Of a stretch of 64,000 nt of DNA, positions 34,038 to 44,054 are shown piece by piece. The notes beneath the pieces are model-generated. The model was not told the DNA's origin and searched no databases. It was given only the letters and a program-made list of their open reading frames with translations. The stretch is from an uncultured Acinetobacter sp. (lineage in GTDB: Bacteria > Pseudomonadota > Gammaproteobacteria > Pseudomonadales > Moraxellaceae): assembly GCF_947626835.1 (NCBI RefSeq), contig NZ_CANQTS010000002.1, positions 118,509-182,508 of the forward strand. The letters run 5' to 3'. The translations under genes and the position numbers were made by a program. How positions within the stretch are numbered: the first letter of the stretch is position 1; each line of letters begins with the position of its first letter.

Positions 34038-35237
34038 TTAGTCAAGAATGCCTAATGCTTGTTGAATATCTTGAATTAAATCTTGAGTGTCTTCTAAGCC
34101 AATACAAAAGCGTACCAAAATCCCTGACTGTAAATGTGTGTGTTCAAGGCTACGCATGTGTTGCAGTTCGTACAGCATCACCAAACTTAGCGGACCGCCC
34201 CAACTAAAGCCCAGCTTAAACAGTTGCAGCGCATCACAAAACTCACGAATATCTTGCAGTGAATATTTTGCATCAAAGATAACACTGACTAAACCTGCGC
34301 TATGCTGCTCTTGGCATACGGTTTGCCAATATGGATGACTGATATTGTCAGGGTCGGCAGGGTGCAGGACTTGGCTAAATTGCGCTTGCTGTTTAAGCCA
34401 GTCAAGGAGTTTTAGCGCACTATGACTTTGCGCCTCATAACGTAATTGCATTGAAGCCAAACTACGTTGTACTTGTGCCACGTCATCACCTGAAACACTA
34501 ATACCTTGTAAGGCATGCATACGGAACAATTGATGATGTAAAGCTTTATCGCGGGTGACAACCGAGCCCATTAAAATATCACCACCGCCACTTGGATATT
34601 TGGTCAGTGCATGTACTGTTAAATCTACACTTAAATGTGCATCGCTAAAATCAAAAGCATTAAAAGCCAGTCCTGCGCCCCATGTATTATCCAACGCTGT
34701 CAAAATGTTCTGCGCTTGAGCTTTTTTGACTAAAGCAACCAAGTCAGGAAATTCTAAAGTCACTGAACCTGCTGCTTCAAACCAGAGTAATTTGGCTTTT
34801 TCACTGGGTTGAAAGCTGTGTACATCGAGCGGATTATATACTTTGACACAGATGCCATAGCGCGTTTGTAGGTTGCGTAAATGCTCCATGTTGGGTCCAT
34901 AAATATTATCGGCTACCCAAACTTCATCGCCATGGCTTAAAAAACACGAATTGACCAGATTAATGGCCGACAAACCACTTGGCGCAAGCAAACAGTATTC
35001 ACCGCCTTCAAGTTGTGCAATTTGATCGGCTAAATTAAAGGTGGTGGGTGTGCCATGTGTGCCATAGCTGTAGTCATAGTCATCGCTCCAATGGCGATTA
35101 AATAAAGCATCGGTGTTGTTAAAGATGATAGTCGATGCCCGATACACAGCAGGTTGCACAGTGTGAATGGACTGAGGGGCCTTTCGTGGTGCATGAATCA
35201 ATTGGGTTTGGCGATTTTTTTTCACAGCAGCGCTCAA
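34038..35237 (-). CDS. metC: Cystathionine beta-lyase MetC-like PLP enzyme
   Basis: The sequence matches Cys/Met-metabolism PLP enzymes of the MetC branch: YDYSYGTHGTPTTFNLADQIAQLEGGEYCLLAPSGLSAI, ALDNTWGAGLAFN, and VHALTKYPSGGGD with the PLP lysine. The closing FSWGGPLSLVMLYE and RFCIGLEDTQDLIQDI are MetC-like. It would cleave cystathionine to homocysteine, or act as a cysteine/alkylcysteine lyase. No ATG is available: the start is TTG at 35237 or GTG at 35225. A four-codon frame with a strong ribosome binding site ends on the TTG (TTGA overlap), suggesting coupled initiation. Confidence 0.85.
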   Translation of the reverse strand: MSAAVKKNRQTQLIHAPRKAPQSIHTVQPAVYRASTIIFNNTDALFNRHWSDDYDYSYGTHGTPTTFNLADQIAQLEGGEYCLLAPSGLSAINLVNSCFLSHGDEVWVADNIYGPNMEHLRNLQTRYGICVKVYNPLDVHSFQPSEKAKLLWFEAAGSVTLEFPDLVALVKKAQAQNILTALDNTWGAGLAFNAFDFSDAHLSVDLTVHALTKYPSGGGDILMGSVVTRDKALHHQLFRMHALQGISVSGDDVAQVQRSLASMQLRYEAQSHSALKLLDWLKQQAQFSQVLHPADPDNISHPYWQTVCQEQHSAGLVSVIFDAKYSLQDIREFCDALQLFKLGFSWGGPLSLVMLYELQHMRSLEHTHLQSGILVRFCIGLEDTQDLIQDIQQALGILD

Positions 35238-35248
35238 AATAAGTTCAT
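35234..35248 (-). other. Possible four-codon leader frame coupled to metC-like gene
   Basis: Reading the minus strand, AAGGG is 5 bases before ATG-AAC-TTA-TTT-TGA. The stop shares bases with the TTG start of the lyase gene (TTGA). This would explain how a gene without a proper ribosome binding site or ATG is translated. Confidence 0.35.
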
Positions 35249-35388
35249 TTTAACCCTTAAGCTTAAGAGAAAGTCATTGATCGTGCTAGGGAAGTTCAAC
35301 AATTGTTAGAAATCTGACGAAATGGGGCAAGTTGGCGCTATTTTTGCAAAAGTTTAAGCAAACAAATAACAATAGGTGAATAAAGCGC

Positions 35389-36126
35389 ATGAAGTCGCAG
35401 TTAAAAGTACATTATTTTCAACATATTGCAGGAGAAGGTTTTGGCAGTTGCTATGAATATTTAAAACAAAAAAATGCCAAAATTACTGCAACAGAATTTT
35501 TTGCCCTCCCCGTAGAACAGGCTCTAGATTTAGAAGCCTTACCTGATGTCAATGAAGTGGATTTGCTGATCATTATGGGCGGCAGTATGAGTGTAAACGA
35601 TGAAGCCAATTATCCATGGTTAAAGATAGAAAAACGTTGGTTGAGACGTTATTTGGCACTGGGTAAACCTGCCATTGGCTTATGTTTAGGTGGTCAATTG
35701 ATTGCCAACGCGTTAGGTGCTGCGGTAAGTCGCAGTCAACAACAAGAGCTAGGTTGGAGCACCATTCGCAAAGTTCAAAGCGTGCCGCAAGATTGTTTTC
35801 AACTGCCTGAACAATTTAATTTATTGCAATGGCACACCGAAAGCTTTGAAATTCCAAAAGGTGCTGTGCATTTGGCTGAAAATGAAGCATGTCGTAATCA
35901 AATGTATCAAATTGGCAATAATGTTTTGGGCTTTCAATCACATCCTGAGATTACCCCACAGGTTTTAGAATTATTTTTAGAAAATAGTGAAGAATTATCA
36001 ATTTTCTCAGGCAATTATGTCCAAGATGTAAATACGTTGATTAAATCATCAAAAAATAAATTTCTTCAAGGAAATCAAATATTAAACCAAGCAATTGACT
36101 ATGTTTTAAGAAAGACGGCCTACTAA
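35389..36126 (+). CDS. Class I glutamine amidotransferase-like protein
   Basis: The 245-residue protein has the GATase-1 fold markers: IIMGGSMSV oxyanion strand, catalytic Cys in GLCLGGQLIA, and the His-Glu pair in GFQSHPEIT. It resembles stand-alone GMP-synthase-like amidotransferases (YfeJ-type, GuaA N-terminal homologues) whose acceptor is unknown. It is a single gene divergent from the metC-like gene and ends about 65 bases before the ribosomal operon promoter. Confidence 0.87.
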   Translation: MKSQLKVHYFQHIAGEGFGSCYEYLKQKNAKITATEFFALPVEQALDLEALPDVNEVDLLIIMGGSMSVNDEANYPWLKIEKRWLRRYLALGKPAIGLCLGGQLIANALGAAVSRSQQQELGWSTIRKVQSVPQDCFQLPEQFNLLQWHTESFEIPKGAVHLAENEACRNQMYQIGNNVLGFQSHPEITPQVLELFLENSEELSIFSGNYVQDVNTLIKSSKNKFLQGNQILNQAIDYVLRKTAY

Positions 36127-36190
36127 GTGGACTTTAAACCATTGATTAACAAAATATACCAAAAAACCATATAAAAGCCTAAAAATGGAT

Positions 36191-36219
36191 TTGCTTATGC
36201 ATTAAACAATAGCTATAAT
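36191..36219 (+). promoter_or_regulatory. Promoter of the S10 ribosomal operon
   Basis: TTGCTT (36191-36196), a 17-base spacer and a perfect TATAAT (36214-36219) stand at the head of the ribosomal cluster. GGCGACCC after it is a C-rich discriminator region as in growth-rate-regulated promoters. Confidence 0.85.
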
Positions 36220-36225
36220 GGGCGA

Positions 36226-36396
36226 CCCTTCAATAGGAAGGAGGTTAACTACGAATAAAGTAGTTAACTATCGTTACAGTCGTGGCATCGATCACGACCT
36301 TAGTGATAATTCACTGCTCTTGACACTTGCCTTATATTAGTGGGGTGAGATGCGTCAAGAGTGATTCTTTATATATTTGGCTTGGAGTTTACTGGT
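36226..36396 (+). promoter_or_regulatory. Structured 5' leader of the S10 operon
   Basis: The ~170-base leader folds into GTTAACTAC/GTAGTTAAC (36244-36268), GTCGTG/CACGAC (36279-36298) and a long-range CTCTTGAC/GTCAAGAG stem (36317-36361) followed by a T-rich stretch, TTCTTTATATATTT. Its position and size match the L4-responsive attenuator leader of gammaproteobacterial S10 operons, although I cannot confirm the L4 motif. Confidence 0.6.
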
Positions 36397-36708
36397 ATGT
36401 CTAACCAGAGAATTCGTATCCGTCTTAAGTCTTTTGATCACCGTCTAATTGATCAATCTGCTCAAGAGATCGTAGAAACAGCAAAACGTACTGGCGCACA
36501 AGTTTGCGGTCCAATTCCAATGCCTACACGCATTGAACGTTTCAACGTTTTAACATCACCACACGTTAACAAAGATGCGCGTGACCAATACGAGATCCGC
36601 ACTTACAAACGTTTGATCGACATCGTTCAACCTACAGACAAAACTGTAGATGCATTGATGAAGTTAGATCTTGCAGCTGGTGTTGATGTTCAGATCGCAT
36701 TGGGTTAA
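36397..36708 (+). CDS. rpsJ: 30S ribosomal protein uS10
   Basis: The 103-residue protein begins [19 protein letters not shown] and contains the loop [31 protein letters not shown] signature. uS10 sits in the 30S head and, as NusE, is part of the Nus antitermination complex. GGAG is 9 bases before the ATG at 36397, which decides this start over the longer open frame. It is the first gene of the S10 operon. Confidence 0.98.
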
Positions 36709-36768
36709 GGCTTTCGGTTAATTAACGTTTCCAAGTTAATTAAGCCGCTTTTTTAGAGGTTTATGCAC

Positions 36769-37407
36769 ATGGCTATTGGTTTAGTCGGTCGCAAGTGCGG
36801 TATGACGCGTATCTTCACAGATGCTGGCGTTTCTGTACCTGTAACAGTGATTGAGGTTGATCCTAACCGCATCACTCAAATCAAAACGCTTGAAACTGAT
36901 GGTTATCAAGCGATTCAAATCACTACTGGTGAACGTCGCGAATCTCGCGTAACTAACGCTCAGAAAGGTCACTTCGCTAAAGCGGGTGTTGCTGCTGGTC
37001 GTCTAGTTCAAGAATTCCGCGTTTCAGAAGCTGAGCTTGAAGGTCGTGAAGTAGGTGGTACGCTTACTGTTGAATTGTTCCAAGTAGGTCAAGTTGTTGA
37101 CGTAACTGGTACATCTAAAGGTAAAGGTTTCCAAGGTGGTGTTAAGCGTTGGAACTTCCGTACACAAGATGCTACACACGGTAACTCTGTATCTCACCGT
37201 GTTTTAGGTTCTACTGGTCAAAACCAGACACCTGGTCGCGTATTCAAAGGCAAAAAAATGGCTGGCCATTTAGGTGCTGAATGCGTAACTACACAGGGTC
37301 TTGAAATCGTTGCTATCGACGTTGAACGTTCAGTTCTTGTTGTTAAAGGCGCGGTTCCTGGTGCTACCGGTGGTGACGTGACTGTACGTCCTACGATCAA
37401 GGCCTGA
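36769..37407 (+). CDS. rplC: 50S ribosomal protein uL3
   Basis: The 212-residue protein has [13 protein letters not shown] at its start and the long extension [13 protein letters not shown]...[25 protein letters not shown] that reaches the peptidyl-transferase centre. AGAGG is 9 bases before ATG 36769 but only 3 before ATG 36763, so the second is preferred. An inverted TTAATTAA pair lies in the 60-base gap after rpsJ. Confidence 0.98.
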   Translation: MAIGLVGRKCGMTRIFTDAGVSVPVTVIEVDPNRITQIKTLETDGYQAIQITTGERRESRVTNAQKGHFAKAGVAAGRLVQEFRVSEAELEGREVGGTLTVELFQVGQVVDVTGTSKGKGFQGGVKRWNFRTQDATHGNSVSHRVLGSTGQNQTPGRVFKGKKMAGHLGAECVTTQGLEIVAIDVERSVLVVKGAVPGATGGDVTVRPTIKA

Positions 37408-37418
37408 GGGGAAATATT

Positions 37419-38021
37419 GTGAATTTAAATACTGTTTCTGGCTCAGCGGTTGAATTATCTGAAGTTGCTTTCGGTCGTGAATTTAACGAAGCACTTGTAC
37501 ACCAAGTTGTTACAGCTTACTTAGCTGGTGGTCGTCAAGGTTCGAAAGCTCAGAAATCACGTGCTGACGTTTCTGGCGGTGGTCGTAAGCCATTCCGTCA
37601 AAAAGGTACTGGCCGTGCGCGTGCTGGTTCTATTCGTAGCCCAATCTGGGTTGGCGGTGGTAAAACATTTGCTGCACGTCCACAAGACTGGTCTCAAAAA
37701 GTAAACCGTAAAATGTACCGCGGTGCTATGCAATGCATCATGGCTGAGCTTGTTCGTCAAGATCGCCTAATCTTAGTTGACGAGTTTGCTGTTGCTGCTC
37801 CAAAAACTAAAGAATTGCTTGCAAAACTTAACGACTTAAATGCAACTCGTGCATTAATCGTTACAGATGCTGTTGATGAGAACTTGTATCTAGCTGCTCG
37901 TAACATTCCACACGTTGATGTGGTTGATGCTGCTGCTATTGATCCAGTTAGCTTGATTGCGTTCGATAAAGTTGTTATGTCTGTAGCTGCTGCTAAGAAA
38001 ATTGAGGTAGAACTCGGATGA
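37419..38021 (+). CDS. rplD: 50S ribosomal protein uL4
   Basis: The 200-residue protein contains the tunnel loop region [25 protein letters not shown] and begins with a GTG codon preceded by GAGGGG. Besides its ribosomal role, uL4 represses its own operon in E. coli by binding the S10 leader; the hairpin-rich leader here suggests the same control. Confidence 0.98.
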   Translation: MNLNTVSGSAVELSEVAFGREFNEALVHQVVTAYLAGGRQGSKAQKSRADVSGGGRKPFRQKGTGRARAGSIRSPIWVGGGKTFAARPQDWSQKVNRKMYRGAMQCIMAELVRQDRLILVDEFAVAAPKTKELLAKLNDLNATRALIVTDAVDENLYLAARNIPHVDVVDAAAIDPVSLIAFDKVVMSVAAAKKIEVELG

Positions 38022-38338
38022 ACAACGAACGTATCTATCAAGTCCTACAAGGACCTGTATTCTCAGAAAAAGCTCAAGTTTTAGGCGAAACTGCTGGTGT
38101 TCAAGTGTTTAAAGTTGCGTTAAACGCAAACAAACTTGAAATCAAAAAAGCAGTTGAGCAATTGTTTGGTGTTGAAGTGTTAAAAGTTAACACTACAATC
38201 ACTAAAGGTAAGACTAAACGCTTTGGTAAAACTATCGGACGTCGTTCTGATGTTAAAAAAGCATACGTCACCCTGAAAGCTGGCCAAGATGTAGAAATGG
38301 CTGACTTGGGCGATACCGCTGAAAGCACAGCGGAATAA
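38018..38338 (+). CDS. rplW: 50S ribosomal protein uL23
   Basis: The 106-residue protein begins [19 protein letters not shown] and has the [22 protein letters not shown] segment. It sits at the tunnel exit, docking SRP and trigger factor. It overlaps rplD by ATGA, so the two are translationally coupled. Confidence 0.98.
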   Translation: MNNERIYQVLQGPVFSEKAQVLGETAGVQVFKVALNANKLEIKKAVEQLFGVEVLKVNTTITKGKTKRFGKTIGRRSDVKKAYVTLKAGQDVEMADLGDTAESTAE

Positions 38339-38349
38339 GGACGAGAATT

Positions 38350-39174
38350 ATGCCTATTCAAAAATGTAAGCCAACGTCTCCAGGACGTCGCTTTGTAGAG
38401 AAAGTCGTTCACGACCATCTTCACAAAGGTGCACCATACGCTCCATTAGTAGAAGCTAAAAAGCGTACTGGCGGCCGTAATAACAACGGTCACATCACGA
38501 CTCGTCACGTTGGTGGCGGTCACAAGCAGCACTACCGTCTAGTTGACTTTAAACGTAACAAAGATGGTATTCCTGCAACTGTAGAGCGTATCGAATACGA
38601 TCCTAACCGTACTGCACACATTGCACTTGTATTGTATGCTGACGGTGAACGTCGTTATATCATCGCTCCTAAAGGCCTTCGCGCTGGCGATAAAGTACAA
38701 TCTGGTAACGATGCTCCAATTCGTCCAGGTAACTGCTTACCGCTTCGCAACATGCCTATCGGTTCTACTCTTCACAACATCGAACTTAAAATCGGTAAAG
38801 GCGCGCAATTAGCTCGTTCTGCTGGTACTTCAGTTCAGTTGTTGGGTCGTGACGGTTCTTACGCAATTGTTCGTCTACGTTCAGGCGAAATGCGTAAAAT
38901 TCACGTTGAATGCCGCGCTGTGTTAGGTGAAGTATCTAACTCAGAAAGCAACCTTCGCTCACTAGGTAAAGCTGGTGCATCACGCTGGCGTGGTGTTCGT
39001 CCTACCGTTCGTGGTATGGCGATGAACCCAGTTGATCACCCGCACGGTGGTGGTGAAGGGCGTAATAAAGGTATTCAACCTGTAAGCCCATGGGGTCAAA
39101 AAGCTAAAGGGTACAAAACACGTACCAACAAGCGTACGACTAAGATGATCATTCGCGACCGTCGCGTTAAGTAA
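38350..39174 (+). CDS. rplB: 50S ribosomal protein uL2
   Basis: The 274-residue protein contains [22 protein letters not shown] and the signature [19 protein letters not shown], whose His is near the peptidyl-transferase centre, then the basic tail [22 protein letters not shown] precedes the ATG. uL2 is a primary 23S rRNA binder needed for subunit association. Confidence 0.98.
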   Translation: MPIQKCKPTSPGRRFVEKVVHDHLHKGAPYAPLVEAKKRTGGRNNNGHITTRHVGGGHKQHYRLVDFKRNKDGIPATVERIEYDPNRTAHIALVLYADGERRYIIAPKGLRAGDKVQSGNDAPIRPGNCLPLRNMPIGSTLHNIELKIGKGAQLARSAGTSVQLLGRDGSYAIVRLRSGEMRKIHVECRAVLGEVSNSESNLRSLGKAGASRWRGVRPTVRGMAMNPVDHPHGGGEGRNKGIQPVSPWGQKAKGYKTRTNKRTTKMIIRDRRVK

Positions 39175-39193
39175 CAAGTAAAGGAATCTGACA

Positions 39194-39469
39194 ATGCCTC
39201 GTTCTCTGAAAAAAGGCCCATTCGTCGATGCGCACTTGTTCGCTAAGGTTGAAGCGGCTATCGCGGCTAATAACCGTAAGCCGATCAAAACTTGGTCGCG
39301 TCGTTCGATGATCCTACCGGATTTTGTTGGTTTAACAATTTCTGTACACAATGGCCGTAACCACGTTCCTGTGATCGTTTCTGAACACATGGTTGGTCAC
39401 AAGCTTGGTGAATTTGCACCAACTCGTACCTATCGCGGTCACGGTGTTGACAAGAAATCTAAACGTTAA
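39194..39469 (+). CDS. rpsS: 30S ribosomal protein uS19
   Basis: The 91-residue protein begins [15 protein letters not shown] and ends [17 protein letters not shown], matching uS19 of the 30S head, which works with uS13 near the A site. AAAGGAA is 8 bases before the ATG. Confidence 0.98.
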   Translation: MPRSLKKGPFVDAHLFAKVEAAIAANNRKPIKTWSRRSMILPDFVGLTISVHNGRNHVPVIVSEHMVGHKLGEFAPTRTYRGHGVDKKSKR

Positions 39470-39478
39470 GGTGCTATG

Positions 39479-39808
39479 ATGGAAGTTACTGCTAAATTAC
39501 GCGGTGCCGCTATCTCGGCACAAAAAACTCGTTTGGTTGCAGACCTCATTCGCGGCAAATCTGTTGCGCATGCTTTAAACATCTTAAACTTCAGCAACAA
39601 AAAAGCTGCAGTTTTAGTTAAAAAAGCATTGGAATCTGCGATTGCAAACGCTGAACATAATAACAGTTTGGATGTAGACGATCTTAAAGTTTCTACGATC
39701 TACGTTGATGAAGGCACTAGCCTTAAACGTATTTTGCCACGTGCTAAAGGCCGTGCAGATCGTATTACTAAGCGTACTTGTCACATCACCGTTAAGGTAG
39801 GGGTTTGA
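39479..39808 (+). CDS. rplV: 50S ribosomal protein uL22
   Basis: The 109-residue protein ([26 protein letters not shown]) has the hairpin loop [25 protein letters not shown] that lines the exit tunnel. Two adjacent ATGs exist; 39479 is 7 bases from AAGG and 39476 only 4, so 39479 is preferred, although 39476 is possible. Confidence 0.97.
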   Translation: MEVTAKLRGAAISAQKTRLVADLIRGKSVAHALNILNFSNKKAAVLVKKALESAIANAEHNNSLDVDDLKVSTIYVDEGTSLKRILPRAKGRADRITKRTCHITVKVGV

Positions 39809-39809
39809 T

Positions 39810-40562
39810 ATGGGTCAGAAGGTTCATCCAATCGGTATCCGCCTAGGTGTTGTGAAACGTCATAACGCTAACTGGTATGCGAGTCCGAAACAATACGCTG
39901 AATACTTGCTTAAAGATTTGCAAGTTCGTGAGTTTTTGAATAAAAAACTTAAGAATGCAATGATCAGCAATATTCTTATCGAACGTCCTACTGGCGCTGC
40001 TAAAATTACAATTAGCACTGCTCGTCCTGGTATCGTAATCGGTAAAAAAGGCGAAGACATTGAGAAATTACAACGCGAATTAACAGCCATTATGGGTGTT
40101 CCTGCGCAAGTAAGCATCAACGAAATCGATCGTCCTGACTTAGACGCGCGTCTAGTTGCTGAAGGTATTGCTTCACAATTAGAAAAACGTGTGATGTTCC
40201 GTCGTGCTATGAAGCGTGCGGTTCAAAACTCTATGCGTGCTGGTGCTAAAGGTATCAAAGTTGAAGTTTCAGGCCGTTTAGGTGGTGCTGAGATCGCTCG
40301 TACAGAATGGTATCGTGAAGGTCGTGTACCTTTGCATACGCTTCGTGCGGACATCGACTACTCTTCAGTACGTGCTGAGACTACTTACGGTACGATTGGT
40401 GTTAAAGTTTGGGTATTCCGCGGTGAGATCCTAGGTGGCATGAAACAAGTCATGAACCCTGCTCCTGCTGAAGAACGTCCAGCTAAACGCGGTCGCGGTC
40501 GTGGTGAAGGTCAAGAGCGTCGTGGTCGCCGCAATGATCGTTCTGCTGAAAAAGGAGAATAA
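39810..40562 (+). CDS. rpsC: 30S ribosomal protein uS3
   Basis: The 250-residue protein has an N-terminal KH-type domain ([14 protein letters not shown]) and the C-terminal domain [25 protein letters not shown]. It ends with a long Arg/Glu-rich disordered tail ([25 protein letters not shown]), longer than in E. coli. It helps form the mRNA entry site. It starts one base after the rplV stop codon. Confidence 0.98.
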   Translation: MGQKVHPIGIRLGVVKRHNANWYASPKQYAEYLLKDLQVREFLNKKLKNAMISNILIERPTGAAKITISTARPGIVIGKKGEDIEKLQRELTAIMGVPAQVSINEIDRPDLDARLVAEGIASQLEKRVMFRRAMKRAVQNSMRAGAKGIKVEVSGRLGGAEIARTEWYREGRVPLHTLRADIDYSSVRAETTYGTIGVKVWVFRGEILGGMKQVMNPAPAEERPAKRGRGRGEGQERRGRRNDRSAEKGE

Positions 40563-40565
40563 TCC

Positions 40566-40979
40566 ATGTTGCAACCTAAACGTATGAAATTCCGTAAGGT
40601 GCAAAAAGGCCGTAATACTGGTCTTGCTCACCGCGGTAGCTCAGTATCATTTGGTACTATTGCGCTTAAATCACTTGAACGTGGTCGTATGACTGCGCGT
40701 CAAATTGAAGCTGCTCGTCGTACAATCAGCCGTCGTATTAAACGTGGTGGTAAGATCTTTATCCGTGTTTTCCCAGACAAACCAATTACTAATAAACCAT
40801 TAGAAGTTCGTATGGGTAAAGGTAAAGGTTCTGTGGAATACTGGGTTTGTGAAATCAAACCAGGTAAAGTCTTGTACGAAATTGATGGTGTAAACGAAGA
40901 ATTAGCGCGCGAAGCATTTGTACTTGCTGCTGCTAAACTTCCGTTTAAAACCACTATCGTGACTCGGACGGTAATGTAA
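40566..40979 (+). CDS. rplP: 50S ribosomal protein uL16
   Basis: The 137-residue protein begins [24 protein letters not shown] and holds the conserved basic loop including [20 protein letters not shown] and [17 protein letters not shown]. It contacts the A-site tRNA. AAAGGAG precedes the ATG; its TAA shares a base with the rpmC ATG. Confidence 0.98.
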   Translation: MLQPKRMKFRKVQKGRNTGLAHRGSSVSFGTIALKSLERGRMTARQIEAARRTISRRIKRGGKIFIRVFPDKPITNKPLEVRMGKGKGSVEYWVCEIKPGKVLYEIDGVNEELAREAFVLAAAKLPFKTTIVTRTVM

Positions 40980-41176
40980 TGAAAACTAAAGATCTACGTG
41001 AAAAGTCGGTAGAAGAGTTGACAGCTTTGCTTGATGAGCAACAGCTTAACCAATTCCGTCTTCGTATGGCGAAAGCAACTGGTCAATTGGGTAAATCGCA
41101 CGAAGTTGCGTTAACTCGTAAAACTATTGCTCGTATTAAGACCCTCCTTACCGAAAAACAGGGGAACGGACAATGA
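40979..41176 (+). CDS. rpmC: 50S ribosomal protein uL29
   Basis: The 65-residue two-helix protein [21 protein letters not shown]...[12 protein letters not shown] matches uL29 at the tunnel exit. It overlaps rplP by one base and rpsQ by ATGA. Confidence 0.97.
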   Translation: MKTKDLREKSVEELTALLDEQQLNQFRLRMAKATGQLGKSHEVALTRKTIARIKTLLTEKQGNGQ

Positions 41177-41430
41177 GTGAGCAAACAGTTCGCACGTTAA
41201 CAGGCAAAGTAGTAAGCGACAAGATGGAAAAATCTATCGTTGTGCTTATCGAACGCCGCGTTCAACACCCGTTGTATGGCAAATCAATCCGCCGTTCAAC
41301 AAAATTACACGCTCATGATGAGAACAACACAGCTAAAACTGGCGACGTTGTAACCATTAAAGAATGCCGCCCAATGTCTAAAACTAAGTCATGGACTTTA
41401 GTTGAAGTTATTGAAGCAGCAGCTGAGTAA
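41173..41430 (+). CDS. rpsQ: 30S ribosomal protein uS17
   Basis: The 85-residue OB-fold protein contains [27 protein letters not shown] and [18 protein letters not shown], the uS17 signature. It is the last gene of the S10 operon; the 91-base gap that follows contains a large hairpin. Confidence 0.98.
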   Translation: MSEQTVRTLTGKVVSDKMEKSIVVLIERRVQHPLYGKSIRRSTKLHAHDENNTAKTGDVVTIKECRPMSKTKSWTLVEVIEAAAE

Positions 41431-41444
41431 TTAACGTTCTTGTT

Positions 41445-41502
41445 GCATCATCGGTCGATTTCGAGTACTCTTTGAGCCTTTCGAAATTCTGACCGATGTT
41501 GC
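41445..41502 (+). promoter_or_regulatory. Large imperfect hairpin at the rpsQ-rplN junction
   Basis: CATCGGTC (41449-41456) pairs with GACCGATG (41491-41498), prolonged inside by TTTCGA (41459-41464) with TCGAAA (41481-41486) and outside by GCA/TGC. No T-run follows, so it is not a simple terminator. It marks the boundary at which the spc operon begins in E. coli and may control read-through, processing or translation. Confidence 0.65.
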
Positions 41503-41521
41503 TCGGTTTTGGAGTAGGGCA

Positions 41522-41890
41522 ATGATTCAAACCGAAAGTATGCTCGACGTAGCAGACAACAGTGGTGCTCGCCGCGTACAATGTATCAAAGTACTTGGTG
41601 GTTCACATCGTCGTTATGCTTCTGTTGGCGACATCATTAAAGTTACTGTAAAAGAAGCAATTCCACGCGCACGTGTTAAAAAAGGTGACGTGATGAATGC
41701 TGTAGTTGTACGTACAAAATTCGGTATCCGTCGTGCAGACGGTTCTGTGATTCGTTTCGACGATAACGCAGCTGTTATTTTGAACAACAACAAAGCGCCG
41801 ATTGCGACTCGTATTTTCGGACCAGTGACTCGTGAACTTCGTACTGAACAGTTCATGAAAATTATTTCATTGGCTCCTGAAGTTCTATAA
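41522..41890 (+). CDS. rplN: 50S ribosomal protein uL14
   Basis: The 122-residue protein begins [27 protein letters not shown] and includes [20 protein letters not shown], matching uL14, which forms inter-subunit bridges and binds the silencing factor RsfS. GGAG is about 8 bases before the ATG. Confidence 0.98.
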   Translation: MIQTESMLDVADNSGARRVQCIKVLGGSHRRYASVGDIIKVTVKEAIPRARVKKGDVMNAVVVRTKFGIRRADGSVIRFDDNAAVILNNNKAPIATRIFGPVTRELRTEQFMKIISLAPEVL

Positions 41891-41899
41891 GAGGCACTC

Positions 41900-42217
41900 A
41901 TGGCTAAGATTAAAAAAGGCGATCAAGTAATTGTGATCGCAGGTAAAGAAAAAGGCAAACAGGGAACTGTATTGTCTGTTTCAAACGATCGCGTTCTTGT
42001 TGAAGGCTTGAACCTGGTTAAGAAGCATCAAAAGCCGAATCGTGCAACAGGTGCTGAAGGCGCTGTAGTTACACAAGAAGCTTCGCTTCATATCTCAAAC
42101 GTGGCAATTTTTAATGCTGCAACCCAAAAGGCTGACCGTGTTGGTTACCAAGTAGTAGAAGGCGTGAAGACTCGCGTATTCAAATCTACTGGTGAATCAG
42201 TGGCGGTAGCGAAGTAA
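41900..42217 (+). CDS. rplX: 50S ribosomal protein uL24
   Basis: The 105-residue protein has the KOW motif [23 protein letters not shown] and [13 protein letters not shown]. It starts 50S assembly. GAGG precedes the ATG. Confidence 0.98.
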   Translation: MAKIKKGDQVIVIAGKEKGKQGTVLSVSNDRVLVEGLNLVKKHQKPNRATGAEGAVVTQEASLHISNVAIFNAATQKADRVGYQVVEGVKTRVFKSTGESVAVAK

Positions 42218-42233
42218 TAGGTTGAATTAGGCT

Positions 42234-42770
42234 ATGGCCAGACTTAAAACACGTTACAACGAAGAACTTAAAGCTCAGTTACTTGAGACTTTAGGTGTTA
42301 AAAATGTGATGGAAATTCCACGCATTACTAAAATCACGATCAACATGGGTGTTGGCGCAGCTGCTGCTGACAAAAAACTCCTTGATGGTGCTTTAGCGGA
42401 TATGCAAGCAATTGCTGGTCAAAAGCCAGTGCTTACATTAGCGCGTAAATCAATCGCTGGTTTCAAAATCCGTGATGGTTGGCCGATCGGTTGTAAAGTT
42501 ACTTTACGCGGCGAACGCATGTACGAATTCTTAGACCGTTTGATCTCTATCGCGATCCCTCGTATCCGTGACTTCCGTGGTTTCTCAGCGAAATCATTTG
42601 ACGGTCGTGGTAACTACTCGATGGGTCTTAAGGAACAGATCATGTTCCCTGAAATCGATTTTGATAAGATTGATCGTATTCGTGGTATGGACATTACCAT
42701 CACTACGACTGCTCGCACCGATGACGAAGGCCGTGCGCTTATGCGTGCATTCGGCTTCCCGTTCAAATAA
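42234..42770 (+). CDS. rplE: 50S ribosomal protein uL5
   Basis: The 178-residue protein contains [35 protein letters not shown] and [18 protein letters not shown]. It binds 5S rRNA and contacts the P-site tRNA. In E. coli the start of this cistron carries the S8 repressor site; I did not find an obvious copy here. Confidence 0.98.
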   Translation: MARLKTRYNEELKAQLLETLGVKNVMEIPRITKITINMGVGAAAADKKLLDGALADMQAIAGQKPVLTLARKSIAGFKIRDGWPIGCKVTLRGERMYEFLDRLISIAIPRIRDFRGFSAKSFDGRGNYSMGLKEQIMFPEIDFDKIDRIRGMDITITTTARTDDEGRALMRAFGFPFK

Positions 42771-42779
42771 GAGGTCGAT

Positions 42780-43085
42780 ATGGCTAAGAAGAGTATGATT
42801 AATCGCGAATTGAAACGCGAAGCTACTGTTGCTAAATACGCTGCGAAACGTGCTGAATTAAAAGCAATTATCGCAAACGTAAATGCATCAGACGAAGAAC
42901 GTTTCGAAGCGATGATGAAATTTCAAGCATTACCACGTAATGCATCTCCAGTTCGCCTACGTAACCGTTGTGGTTTAACTGGTCGTCCGCATGGTTATTT
43001 CCGTAAGTTCGGTTTAAGCCGTAACAAACTACGTGATACCGTAATGCAAGGTGATGTACCTGGCGTTGTTAAGGCAAGCTGGTAA
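42780..43085 (+). CDS. rpsN: 30S ribosomal protein uS14, zinc-free form
   Basis: The 101-residue protein has the long form without CxxC pairs ([26 protein letters not shown]), so it does not bind zinc, in contrast to short uS14 forms. It sits in the 30S head. Confidence 0.98.
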   Translation: MAKKSMINRELKREATVAKYAAKRAELKAIIANVNASDEERFEAMMKFQALPRNASPVRLRNRCGLTGRPHGYFRKFGLSRNKLRDTVMQGDVPGVVKASW

Positions 43086-43097
43086 GGAGCACTATAA

Positions 43098-43493
43098 ATG
43101 AGTATGCAAGATACCGTTGCCGACATGTTAACACGTGTTCGTAACGCGCAAATGGCTAAGAAACAAACTGTTTCTATGCCAAACTCTAAGTTAAAAGTTG
43201 CGATTGCAAACGTTCTTGTACAAGAAGGTTACATCGCTGACGTAGCGGTTGCTGATGCCGAAGGCAAAGCAACGCTTACTTTGACTTTAAAATATTTCGA
43301 AGGCAAACCAGTTATCGAAACTGTGAAGCGCGTAAGCCGTCCAGGTCTACGTCAATATCGCGGTAAAGATGCACTTCCTAGCGTTAAGCAAGGTTTAGGT
43401 ATTGCAATTGTTTCTACAAGCAAAGGCATCATGACTGATCGCGCTGCACGTGCTGCGGGCATCGGTGGTGAAGTTATTGCTTTTGTTTCTTAA
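43098..43493 (+). CDS. rpsH: 30S ribosomal protein uS8
   Basis: The 131-residue protein begins [18 protein letters not shown] and ends with the signature [24 protein letters not shown]. It nucleates the 30S platform and in E. coli represses the spc operon. AAGGAG is 8 bases before the ATG at 43098. Confidence 0.98.
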   Translation: MSMQDTVADMLTRVRNAQMAKKQTVSMPNSKLKVAIANVLVQEGYIADVAVADAEGKATLTLTLKYFEGKPVIETVKRVSRPGLRQYRGKDALPSVKQGLGIAIVSTSKGIMTDRAARAAGIGGEVIAFVS

Positions 43494-43506
43494 TAGGTGA
43501 TTCCTC

Positions 43507-44040
43507 ATGTCTCGTGTGGCTAAAGCCCCAGTAGCTGTACCTAACGGTGTAACAGTTACTCAGAACGGCCGGCAGGTCGAAGTGAAAGGCACTAAAGGTA
43601 CATTGTCTTTCAACCTGCATGCGCTGGTCGAGCTAAAACAGGAAGACGGTATTTTAGCTATTGCTCCAAAAGCGGATTCTAAAGACGCTTGGATGCAAGC
43701 TGGTACTGCTCGCGCTGTGCTTAATAACCTTGTAAAAGGTGTTAGCGAAGGTTTCGAACGCAAGTTACAACTGATTGGTGTTGGTTATAAAGCTGCGGTT
43801 AAAGGTAATGTAATTAACCTTAACCTTGGTTTCTCTCACCCGATCGATTACAACCTTCCTGAAGGTGTAACTGCTGAAACTCCTACAGCAACTGAAATCG
43901 TACTGAAATCAGCTGACAAAGCTGCACTAGGTCAAGTTGCTGCAGATATCCGTGGTTACCGTCCACCAGAGCCGTATAAAGGTAAAGGTGTTCGTTATTC
44001 TGATGAAGTTGTACTTCGTAAAGAAGCTAAGAAGAAATAA
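43507..44040 (+). CDS. rplF: 50S ribosomal protein uL6
   Basis: The 177-residue protein has two repeated domains, with [19 protein letters not shown] and the C-terminal signature [17 protein letters not shown]. It lies near the sarcin-ricin loop and is a known site of aminoglycoside-resistance mutations. Confidence 0.98.
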   Translation: MSRVAKAPVAVPNGVTVTQNGRQVEVKGTKGTLSFNLHALVELKQEDGILAIAPKADSKDAWMQAGTARAVLNNLVKGVSEGFERKLQLIGVGYKAAVKGNVINLNLGFSHPIDYNLPEGVTAETPTATEIVLKSADKAALGQVAADIRGYRPPEPYKGKGVRYSDEVVLRKEAKKK

Positions 44041-44054
44041 GGCGCGAGGTTCTT

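Noticed and set aside
36709..36768. TTAATTAA inverted pair between rpsJ and rplC as a terminator
   Set aside because: The stem is pure A/T and no T-run follows; the genes are clearly cotranscribed.
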